Below, in pieces: positions 11,154 through 18,586 of a DNA stretch of 64,000 bases (positions are counted from its first letter, which is position 1; each line of letters opens with the position of its first letter). The notes beneath the pieces were generated by a model that saw nothing but the letters and a program-made list of their open reading frames with translations, made no database searches and was not told where the DNA came from. The position numbers and the translations under genes are program-made. Source of the DNA: Eretmocerus hayati (lineage: Eukaryota > Arthropoda > Insecta > Hymenoptera > Aphelinidae); NCBI GenBank assembly GCA_029851415.1, contig CM056743.1, positions 14,314,727 to 14,378,726 on the forward strand, given 5' to 3'.

Positions 11154-11597
11154 TTATACCTATATCGCATACGCATCCTGTAGAACGCACTACGTTCCCT
11201 TGCAGACGAAATCTTGCATGAATCTCGCTCTCGCACCTGGGGTTGCGCGCGCATCATCCCAACGAAGTATACCCATCTCGCTCGCCCTCACGTATAGATT
11301 TGGGCCATGCAGTTGGGCCGCATGACTAATGCCCCGCTCTCGCATGCTCGTACAAGCACACGAGATATACCTTAACCTAATTTAGCTATTTGAGTGTCCG
11401 TAACAGTCATAGAAAAAACATTAAATTATACTAGCCTGCATTATGACAATGAAATGTATGAGGAACTCGCAGAACAATACTGTTAGGCCGAGTATCAAGC
11501 CACAAACTGTGATTGGTTTTAAGAAACGTCTTGATGATCCCCTCCGACTGCTACCAAATTTCACTTTTACTTGCATCACAAATCGAGACCAAATCAT
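2423..11597 (-). CDS. MPPE1: Metallophosphoesterase 1 / PGAP5-like, nine exons
   Basis: Nine exons join in phase: 11597-11436, 8748-8579, 8472-8402, 5924-5784, 5700-5533, 5039-4951, 4881-4759, 2797-2657 and 2566-2423. The product is 402 residues, close to the family's usual length of about 400. It has an N-terminal membrane anchor (about 28-53), the metallophosphoesterase core, and a C-terminal membrane helix (376-394) followed by a lysine pair. Family marks are D94-x-H96, G135-D-x-F-D-E-G141, H175-D176, H268, H322-T-H324 and P341-S-F-S-W-R-N347. Known members act in the early secretory pathway and remove the ethanolamine-phosphate on the second GPI mannose. Two departures stand out: the metal-bridging Asn of GNHD is Lys174, and the residues before HTH are Asn320-Arg321. 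This could be a paralogue with altered chemistry. An in-frame stop lies upstream of the chosen ATG; Met8 is an alternative start. Confidence 0.92.
2657..2797 (-). CDS. MPPE1: MPPE1-like exon 8 (residues 309-355)
   Basis: It carries the last metal motif, H322-T-H324, but the two residues before it are Asn-Arg rather than the small Gly/Ser-Gly pair usual in the family. It then has the strongly conserved P-S-F-S-W-R-N. The acceptor is tttcag and the donor gtaagt. Confidence 0.93.
3140..4487. mobile_element. TA-flanked DNA transposon (1.35 kb), non-autonomous, in intron 7
   Basis: Inverted ends GGGGAGAGTGGGGTCAA at 3140 and, in reverse complement, GGGGAGAGTAGGTCAAAA ending at 4487 are flanked by TA on both sides. 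The size and TA target suit the Tc1/mariner group, but no transposase frame survives. Sequences resembling the terminus (ggggcgaattcgga and similar) recur inside near 3165, 3525, 4260 and 4310. The whole element lies in the 1.96-kb intron of the PGAP5-like gene. Confidence 0.75.
4759..4881 (-). CDS. MPPE1: MPPE1-like exon 7 (residues 268-308)
   Basis: It begins with the conserved His268 in H-F-S-L-F-R-E-S-D and contains the acidic D-E-A-P-N-D loop and the L-S-K-E-A-T segment typical of PGAP5. It is in phase 0 at both ends. Intron 6 upstream is 69 bp. Confidence 0.93.
4951..5039 (-). CDS. MPPE1: MPPE1-like exon 6 (residues 238-267)
   Basis: It is rich in cysteine and asparagine, with two N-glycosylation sequons (N-V-S and N-N-T), which fits a lumenal domain. 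It ends R-P-I-L-L-Q, which leads directly into the conserved H-F-S-L-F-R of exon 7. The donor is gtgagt. Confidence 0.9.
5147..5481. mobile_element. Foldback MITE, 335-bp family, copy 1 (intron 5)
   Basis: The ends read about ACT-x-ACAAGGAG and are inverted. The arms are about 110 bp around a centre with 'atattagcattg ... gccaatgctaatgt'. It occupies most of the 493-bp intron 5. It is related to the copies at 45.5, 52.0, 54.5 and 62.0 kb. Confidence 0.8.
5533..5700 (-). CDS. MPPE1: MPPE1-like exon 5 (residues 182-238)
   Basis: It contains the family's V-H-F-V-L-I-N-S-M segment and the paired cysteines of G-C-S-L-C. It is bounded by a ctctacag acceptor and a gtaaat donor. Intron 4 is 83 bp. 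Confidence 0.92.
5784..5924 (-). CDS. MPPE1: MPPE1-like exon 4 (residues 135-182)
   Basis: It opens with the G-D-I-F-D-E-G metal motif, split by the intron after the G codon's first base. It ends in the GNHD-equivalent segment, which reads G-E-K-H-D-I-G. Lys174 sits where the metal-binding Asn is expected. The acceptor is ttccag and the donor gtttgt. Confidence 0.92.
6337..6636. mobile_element. Hairpin MITE with GGGTGCGTCC ends (300 bp, intron 3)
   Basis: The left end GGGTGCGTCCACAAAT and the right end ATTGTGGACGCACAC are inverted, and the arms continue as alternating CATATGCA-like sequence. A smaller relative lies at 41475-41569. Confidence 0.7.
7264..7345 (-). repeat. tRNA-derived SINE head or tRNA pseudogene
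   Basis: On the minus strand an A-box-like AGCTCAGTGGGTGAGTG is followed about 40 nt later by a perfect RNA polymerase III B box (GGTTCGATACC). The acceptor strands do not pair, so this is not a functional tRNA. A T-rich tail follows. It lies in intron 3, in the same orientation as the gene. Confidence 0.65.
8402..8472 (-). CDS. MPPE1: MPPE1-like exon 3 (residues 111-135)
   Basis: It reads D-W-Q-M-K-R-M-F-Q and then a P-x-V-V-F-I-L strand that leads into the GD motif across the next intron. The acceptor is tttcag and the donor gttcgt. Intron 2 is only 106 bp. Confidence 0.92.
8579..8748 (-). CDS. MPPE1: MPPE1-like exon 2 (residues 55-111)
   Basis: The acceptor ttacag is followed by C-E-W-P. 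The exon ends at a canonical gtaagt donor in phase 2. It carries the first metal-ligand motif, L-A-D-P-H (D94, H96), and W105-L-D, which precedes the family's conserved helix. A longer ATG-initiated frame on the same strand is a shadow of this exon. Confidence 0.93.
8841..10118. mobile_element. Diverged foldback element (arms 281 bp) in intron 1
   Basis: The segment 8841-9121 is the reverse complement of 9838-10118 at roughly 70-75% identity by eye, starting from 'ggatgcaaaat' and its partner 'attttgcatcc'. The 0.7-kb loop has no recognisable gene. Confidence 0.75.
11109..11151. repeat. (TA)n microsatellite
   Basis: A nearly uninterrupted TA run of about 40 bp lies in intron 1. A CpG-richer stretch with gcgcgcgc follows at 11160-11340. 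Confidence 0.95.
11436..11597 (-). CDS. MPPE1: MPPE1-like exon 1 (residues 1-54)
   Basis: It encodes a basic stretch (residues 11-27) followed by a hydrophobic anchor that runs through FCEFL to Q54, as in PGAP5 proteins where an anchor precedes the C-x-W-P segment. The donor is CAG then gctagt, a GC donor. Using the GT four bases further on would bring an immediate stop after splicing. The ATG at 11597 follows an in-frame TAA; the ATG at 11576 is equally usable. Confidence 0.8.
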
Positions 11598-12090
11598 CAA
11601 CAAAAGTTATAATTTCTCTCAGCCAAATGTCTGTAAGATCATCAAAATATACACCCACACCGATATCTTACACTCTACTGGTAACGATCAGTCCAATCGA
11701 GTGATCCGATTCATACTGCGTTTGTGCTGTGTGCTGTGTTCTTCAATTGCTTGGAAGGCTTATTTATAGTTCTCCTTCTTCTTCTTTGCGTTTCTGGCTG
11801 TGGGCGAACCGGCGAAGCCCTCTCGTCATCAACCGGTTTTAAGTCTGATTCACAATGTATAGATGTTATTTCTGTTTCAAATTTTTGTGTGTACGACAGG
11901 GTTGGCATAATAAAAAAAATAAAGGAAGTAAAGAAAGTTTCAAAAGTAAAGTTTTCGAAAAATTCGAAACTTGACGGAAGCGGGCATCCGCGGTGAAAGG
12001 AGTGGGAATAGGAGAGATGGGGCGAGATGGGAAGCAGCACAGCTGGCCTGGCAGGCAGAAAGATTAAAGAATTATCAAATTTCTTCAAGT
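11598..12090 (-). promoter_or_regulatory. Upstream region of the PGAP5-like gene
   Basis: This is the 490 bp before the first coding ATG and is presumably 5' UTR and promoter. A 137-codon open frame on the minus strand (11711-12124) has low-complexity R/S/F-rich composition and no splice into exon 1, so I do not call it a gene. No clear TATA box was seen. Confidence 0.35.
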
Positions 12091-12180
12091 TTAACCCGTT
12101 GCGTACACACTTCCTCAAAGTCACGATTTATACACACGGGGTTCGAGGGACCCCACGTAGAAATTTTGATCTAATTTCAA
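12091..12180. mobile_element. Possible piggyBac-like terminus
   Basis: TTAA followed by CCCGTTGCGTACACAC, then a GGGGTTCGAGGGACCCC palindrome about 35 nt further in, repeats the layout of the element at 60330. The opposite end was not found, so it may be a solo or truncated end. Confidence 0.35.
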
Positions 12181-12384
12181 GAGGAACCAGGATATTGACC
12201 TAAAACTTGTACGATTGTCTTATCTGACATCATTTTCATAGAAACTGACAGTTTAATTCCTGAATATCGTTTTTGGGAGCAATTGAAAGATTGCACGAAT
12301 TTTTGGGCACCCAGGGTCAAAACCATGCAAAACTCATTAGACCAAGATATTGCCCGTGCAGTTCAGTTTTGCTGTAAGGTTAAA

Positions 12385-13257
12385 GCACCAATAGTGGAAC
12401 ACCGTATTTTACACTGAAATTTGGCACCTATACTGGAACAAGGATTTTCTCCGCAAAAAACGGACCAATCGTCGAACAAAAAATATTGGCATGCTCTTCA
12501 TTGTAATGGAATTTGAGCTCATGCATTGCGATATGTATGAGAAGCTTTTTAATTCCACAAAAAAAACATGAAGTATATATGGTGTTTTGACTACCCTCCA
12601 TGGTGTAGTGTTCTACTTCAGGTTCCACCCCTGAAAAATGGGACCAATAAAGGGACAAATCGTGGTTTGGTGAAATCTAGCTTTGTAAAAGATCAAAGCT
12701 AACGAATAATATCTTTTCGATCACATACTTGATGGATTCGATTAATTTACCTGTCAAGCCTATAATCGTTTTTTAATAAGACAACTAACATGACTGTTCC
12801 GGTATAGGTTCTAAATTTTCGAATTGGATGCTATACCGGAACAGAACCATATTTTCCAACAAATCTAGTTCTAGATAATGATTGAGTTTACAAATAATCT
12901 GATTTTGAGTACAAATCGTCCTTATTTATGACAGACTAAAGTAATTGACTTTACAAATTGCATCTGGATAGAATTTTGTTTAAAAGTGAAGTAACACTCA
13001 GTACGCTGTTCCATCATAGGTTCCATGCACTTCAGTGTGGGCTCTCTACTGGAACAGGTAATTCCGAACCTTAAATAACGTTTCAAGTCAATTAATCATA
13101 TTTTTTCGAGTACGTATACTTCGTATTTAGTGAATTAATCTATTCTGACACAACGAAAATACTTCAAATTAGATTAATCGTCTGTTCCACTATAGGTTCC
13201 TTTCATGCATTAAACTACTGGTCCCTAGGTTGAAAGGCGGTGTTCCACTAGAGGAGC
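12385..13257. mobile_element. 873-bp inverted-end element with ten copies of a GTTCCA motif
   Basis: The outer ends are inverted: GCACCAATAGTGGAACACCG at left, and GCTCCTCTAGTGGAACACCG at right when complemented. Inside, the motif (A)TAxTGGAACA or its complement TGTTCCxxTATAGG recurs at 12391, 12430, 12463 (weak), 12609, 12795, 12833, 13007, 13046, 13183 and 13241. No protein-coding frame is seen. Confidence 0.7.
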
Positions 13258-13379
13258 AAAAAATGCTATAACAATAAAGATTTCAAAAGATTACAATCGT
13301 AATAGCAAAATTCGAGTCTTCTTGATGCACAGTATCAATTGAGAGCTCAACTAATCGGGGACCTATTCACTCCAATCTC

Positions 13380-14130
13380 TTCTCAGACGATGATCAAAAC
13401 GAAATTCTAACTCTGAAGAATATTTCTCTAGGCAGGTCTAAGCTCATGAACAAATCATTGATGACGAAGCTTAGCAGTCTATCTTTTAGAAATTTGTTTA
13501 AACTGACGCGAACGAATTTCTCCAGATTGAGCCCGAAATTTGGTATTTTGACAAAAGAGCTCAATTTCAATCGAATGGGATTCCTCGAAAGAATACAGTA
13601 ATCAACTTCCATCAATGGTCGAGTTATGGGTTTGTCTCAAGATCTTTGAAGTAACCGCTGATAAAAGTCGATTACCACTTACCTAAGTTAAATAGTCCAA
13701 AACATGGTGCAAAATTCTCTAAAATCTGCTTTCAGTGAGCAATGCCTATGTTCCCATTTTTAGCAAAAAATCAAGAAGTTGCATATGTTAAAACGGCTCA
13801 GTTGATTCGAAAATTATCTCACTCAAATCATCCATTTTGTTGGTGGCACTTGTTTTCAAAAACATCTCCTCATAGAAGAGGAGTTGAAAGAGAAAAAACA
13901 AATTTCGAACTGCGCTTGAACTTTGGCATTTTTACAAAAATGCTCAACTTTAATCGATATGATCTTCTAGAGCAAGAACCAGTATAAATTTCCACCAGCA
14001 GTCAGATTGTAGGTTTACTCATTTTCGGTGATCTCACAAAAAGGCAGAGAAGATCAATGAACAATGTTGACGTCAAATTTTTTTATTCGATGAGAATTTA
14101 ACATATACAAGCTTGAGATTTGAAAAATTT
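13380..14130. repeat. Two tandem units of about 380 bp
   Basis: The block around 'tttggtattttgacaaaagagctcaa' at 13540 recurs as 'ctttggcatttttac...gctcaa' at 13922, a spacing of about 383 bp with matching flanks. A reverse copy of part of the unit lies at 10690-10930 in intron 1 of the PGAP5-like gene. Confidence 0.6.
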
Positions 14131-16190
14131 TTTGGACTGAAACAGCTTTGACATGAGAATTTCTTCGTTTGTCTAATTTCATGAGGTTATAAATCGCATC
14201 GAAAAGTAACAATTGATCTAGTACTCAAATGAAATTGGTGTCGAATAAGCTCATCTTCATTCATCGTTTCGATACGAGAACCATCATTCTGAACGTTTCA
14301 GCAATATTAGCCACAGAAGTAGTCATGCATGATTATGACAAAATTTTCTAGCCCATTCACATGATTGCAATGGAAGATCTGGAAGAATTCTGAAAAATAC
14401 TGATTGTGAGTTATCCAAAAATTGAGTTATTTAAGAATTATATCGGAATCTTACTCTCAACGCTTCGTAGGAATGAAAGGAGTGGTAACTGTGAAATAAG
14501 TAGTTTGCCATTTCCGGGCTAACGGATCATTCTAACAGTTTTTGATTGGTCACTCTGTACTTCAATTCGATATGCTCATATCAGTCGAGTATCCATGTGA
14601 AGAATCTTGAACTGAATGAAACAGAAGGCACCAACACGGTTTCAAAGGTTTTACCTCATCTAATGCTCCACATTTTCTGTTTCATGTCTCTCACCATCTG
14701 TTATTTTTAAGAATCCTCATCTCTCTTTTTTCATTTTTCTTTTCCTCGTCTTCCTTTGAATCTACGTTGATTCATGCAATTTCACGCTTGGCTTGTCACT
14801 TGTCTCTTAAAAATGAAAGGCGCTGCTCTCGCAGTTTGTGCACGTTTTACATAAAGATCAGAGCATTAAAAACGCTCCTTGCAGAATCACAGGCGCGACC
14901 CCTCGAGCTTTTTATTCCCAACTTCAAGAACTGATTTGCCAAACGTTTGACTAAGTAACGTCACCTTCCAATATTCATTCTGTATCCTTTTTTTTCTGAC
15001 ATCTTCTAATGATATTACACTTCACAGACAACGTTACGTGCGTAATGAAAGACAATGAGTTGGCAGACAAAATTCAATGGTTCTTACCAACGTGGTGTAG
15101 TCTGTTTTTGAATCATAATCTAACTCCATCAGACACGGTTTTCGTTATTCCCTCGACACACTCTCAGGCATTTTGAGGATTTTTTGTTCTAAGACCATCC
15201 GAGCGATGGGTGATTTGTCGATTTCCATGTTCGATGCTCAAATGATTCTCAAAATCGGACACTAGAAAATTTTTTGTATCGAATTTCACAAAGTGATAAT
15301 TCCACCAGGTTAAAATCACCTATAACGACTTGTGGCTGTACCATCAGTAGTTACAATACCAAACGCTAGATACCAAGAGTAGAACATTGATATAACGAAG
15401 TTGAGCGAGCCGGCCTTCAGCCTTTGTTACATCGAGATTTCGTCACCTTAAGATTTTGTCCTATGAGCCTCATGTTTAAGCCTATTTTTTGACAATTCAA
15501 ACATGGAACGGACAGTGTCCGGACATTTATTTTCTTATACAGACCAATATAATTGAATCAGTATATGCGTTTGTCATTGACCAGTTATTAGTATCCAAAG
15601 TATGTAGGTCGGATCGTCTGTTTTAACGATTCAAAGTTTTGTCGTCCCTGGAAAAGCCCTTTTTGGCCCTGGAAAGGGCCTTTTGGATAGCTTTTGGCTC
15701 CAATTTTCATTCAAGATTGAGAGATAACACACTATTTCATATCTTTCCTTTCCGCTCCCTAGCGAAGATTTTGCAAGCGGGAGAAAGGATCGAATATGGC
15801 AAGAACAATTCAGAATCCATCTTGGGAGAAAACCGGGGGATGATATCCTCAAAAGAGGGCCGAGCGATGGTTTCACATCTCAAAACTCAAACTGTCATGA
15901 GGATGACCTCTGATGGGTTTTTAGTTACAGAAGTATAGGGGACGTCCATGAACTCAAAAAAATGTTGTCAAACGTATCTCGAAATATTTTTTGAAGGACT
16001 TTCAAATACCGCTAATCGCACACTCGTATTTTGCGTTAAATCGGAATCACGCCAATTTATTAGAAAAAGCTTGAATTTTTCCCCCGAAATACCGTTAAGA
16101 AAATATTTCCCAGAGAAACTAAACAATTTTTTTCATCGTCTGTGCGGAAAAGAACCCTTTTCTTGATTTTCTTTCCCACGCCGACGATGA
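14131..16190. other. Intergenic DNA, nothing firm
   Basis: Open frames near 15630-15940 overlap on both strands and resemble no family I know. A local inverted repeat ('agccctttttggccctggaaagggcc') lies at 15655-15685. No splice-bounded exon is convincing. Confidence 0.45.
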
Positions 16191-16195
16191 AAAAA

Positions 16196-16315
16196 TAGTA
16201 TTCGACACTCGGGCGGGGTGGTTTCCGCTTCCAAGCGATGATTCCGACCCTCGCCAAGGCTCGGGCCGCGGAAACCAACATCCCCGCCCTTGTATCGAAA
16301 TCTACTATTCTGGGA
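16196..16315. repeat. GC-rich hairpin element, copy A
   Basis: The arms GGGCGGGGTGGTTTCCGC and GCGGAAACCAACATCCCCGCCC surround a core CCCTCGCCAAGGCTCGGGC. The right edge reads TTGTATCGAAATCTACTA. The core and edge are shared with 16372-16512, 33860-34180 and 35395-35620. Confidence 0.6.
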
Positions 16316-16371
16316 CCCCATAGGACGTGAAAAGTTAATTTTTGGACCGTAGAATCGATTTGGTATGGTGG

Positions 16372-16512
16372 AATAGTTATTTACGATACAAGGGACCTAA
16401 GAGCCTTATTATTACACGGCGTGAAGTTGGCGCCCGAGCGCTTGCGCGAGGGTGCCAAACACGCCGTGTAATAACCAAGGCTCTTGGGTCCCGTGTATCG
16501 TACACTATTTTA
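16372..16512. repeat. GC-rich hairpin element, copy B
   Basis: A strong inverted repeat runs from TAGTTATTTACGATACAAGG to its partner CCGTGTATCGTACACTA. The loop is GCCCGAGCGCTTGCGCGAGG. A second copy of that core (16558-16580) is followed by a G/C homopolymer-rich stretch to about 16642. Confidence 0.65.
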
Positions 16513-17414
16513 TAGCATCGAGTGACATAAACCCGCCCTTTCTGTGGGTTATAACACACCCGAGCGCTTGCGCGAGGGTGGAGGTGGGTGGCCAGGGCGG
16601 GGTAAGCGGGGGGGTTCGGGGGGCGGCACCCCCCCCCCCCGACTGAAAAAAAGTTAAGAATCTGGTCCTTTAGAATAGATATCACAAACCCGCGAGTAAA
16701 CCCATCGAGTGATGATAAAGACGTTGCTCGTATGGATAACACATCCCCTCATACACTAATAATAAGTCATAATGAGCATCATCGTTAATTACCATAAACA
16801 TACAATGAGTGTGCAACTCTAATCTCGGTTAGAATTTTCTCTTACAGACTTAATTCGAAAAGCAATTTTCAAATTCACACTTGTAACTCATAGGTTCTTG
16901 AAAAATTAGCATCTTGTCACTTGAACTGTTCATAACGGTTGTCTTGGAATTGATAACTGTGTAGTAACATCTTTACCGCAAAGATGATAAATCCGCATCT
17001 AATCTATTCAAATAATAATCAGATGTTGATCATTAAAAATAATCAAATACAACCTCCCATCATACTGTAAGTCTGTAATCTTGTTATTCATTGTCATTTT
17101 TTTACGAGGACGTATCGAATCGAAATAACGATGTAGCATAGCCAAAGATTTTGTTGCGCGAGTCAATTTGAGAATGGCATGAACAGCAAGGTTAGCACGT
17201 ACACGTGTGTAAAACTCAACCACGTGTTGATGTTTATGTTTATGTTGCTGATGATCTATAACCATGAAAAATAGTGTGTAAAATCTCAACGAATTTTCTT
17301 GCTTTCTGGAGTTATTGATGTGGGTGCACTGCTTCAGACACGGTCAATCAGAGGTATTTAATAATTTTTCTCACAATTTCGATGACTGCATACGAAATTC
17401 ACGAGAAATTTACC

Positions 17415-17570
17415 AAAGATACCCTCATTATTTCGTAGTGAAATAAACCGATTTGTTATGTTTCGCAACCGCGTGAAGTGAGCGAACGCGTTATTTCACA
17501 GTTGAATAATAGGCCAGTTAAGTCCCGCAAATGCGTTTAATAAACGCGGGTTTAGGTCACGCAGTGCTAT
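17415..17570. repeat. CG-rich hairpin cluster
   Basis: The stretch contains CGCGTGAAGTGAGCGAACGCG between TATTTCGTAGTGAAATA and TTATTTCACAG, then a GCGTTTAATAAACGC palindrome. It is CpG-rich against AT-rich surroundings, like the hairpins at 16 and 35 kb, though the arms differ. Confidence 0.45.
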
Positions 17571-17749
17571 AAAAATATTTGAGACATGGCTGCAATTCGG
17601 GTCCGTTTTCGTAGGAAAAAGAATATTTCTAGTCCTTTAGATATCATGATTGGAATTGGAGCTCCACTAGTTTATATATCTTCCAATGTCAAATCAAAAG
17701 ACTAATTTTAATATCTGATGATTATTACCAATATGGTGCAAAAATTTAC

Positions 17750-17996
17750 CAATGAAAACCATTTGGATTGAAGAGAATATGTTGTGAATGAGGCCTTGAT
17801 TCTTCGGAATCTGGGAACCGAAAATGACGAAATTTTTCGCAATCCACCAGACTCATACGTTAGGATATCCATTAATTCACGTTGCACTGATGCGCCTTCA
17901 ATAATTCTGGCAGGAAAAACCAATAAAGCCATTCTAGTATCGAATTTTCCCTCAACTCTGAATAGTTCTGACACAACTTCGCGGATGTATACGTAC
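17750..17996 (-). CDS. Unidentified candidate internal exon
   Basis: An 82-codon open stretch on the minus strand is bounded by a good acceptor (ctttcag) and donor (gtaaat). The translation is mixed hydrophobic and basic, with R-V-E-G-K-F-D near the start and S-S-F-S-V-P-R-F-R-R near the end. I recognise no family. The opposite strand is also open over this stretch, which lowers confidence. Upstream frames continue open for about 20 codons, then a TAA. Confidence 0.25.
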
Positions 17997-18145
17997 CTGA
18001 AAGCTTCTTTTTCTAGCAATCTTTTGATTGGTGAAGCACTTTGAATTCTGCGATTCTCATTCCGGCTGTAGAGATACCTGTCTCTTGGCTGTTATACTAC
18101 GTACGGCATCAGAGTAGTAAGAAGAGGGAAAAGAGGGTCCGATTG

Positions 18146-18218
18146 CATATATAGAATGCAGACTTCTGGCATATCACAAAGCCAGACCTCGATTCATTGT
18201 GTCGGAGTTAATTACGCG
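18146..18218 (+). promoter_or_regulatory. Possible TATA promoter before candidate gene
   Basis: CATATATAG at 18146 lies about 70 nt before an ATG. The next stretch includes TTCATTGTG, an initiator-like sequence. It is offered only because a two-exon open frame follows. Confidence 0.25.
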
Positions 18219-18586
18219 ATGCAAACGCTCAGTCATCATGATCCGAGAGCGCAAGCCCCGAATCCTGCTACCAACACCACACCGCAAAACAGACAAGGTG
18301 TAACTTAATATACCTATAGATATATTTAGTTTGCTTCGGCTTTTTTTTAACCGCAGGAATGCATCAACACAATAGCCCTGCAGACCATCAAACTCAATCT
18401 TATTTCAAAAGGGACCAACTATATATACTTCTGGCTGGTTCTCATTCAGCGGAAAGTGAACAGCGGTTAAATTGTTTCCATTGTTGGGTAGCTGATTTGT
18501 CAGGGATGCTGCTGATGGGCATCAAGACCGGTAGCCAAACTATTACCCGACAACAGTATATTATTCGACGAATCTTTTTGAAAGGA
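18219..18586 (+). CDS. Unidentified candidate gene start, two exons
   Basis: An ATG-initiated exon (18219-18297) ends in CAAG with a gtgtaa donor. A 59-bp AT-rich intron with a long T tract and ccgcag acceptor leads to a second exon (18357-18586) that stays in frame to a strong gtaagt donor. The joined 103 codons begin with a Q/N/P/T/H-rich segment and continue with a hydrophobic W-V-A-D-L-S-G-M-L-L-M-G stretch. I recognise no family and found no next exon. It could also be a non-coding transcript. Confidence 0.3.

Noticed and set aside
11898..11930. hAT-like end (CAGGGTTGGCA)
   Set aside because: No matching inverted partner or 8-bp target duplication was found nearby.
11711..12124. 137-codon minus-strand frame upstream of the PGAP5-like gene
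   Set aside because: No in-frame join to exon 1, basic and low-complexity composition; more likely promoter or 5' UTR sequence.
16377..16742. 121-codon minus-strand frame rich in G, P and R
   Set aside because: It reads through the GC-rich hairpin and a G/C homopolymer, so it is a by-product of the repeat.
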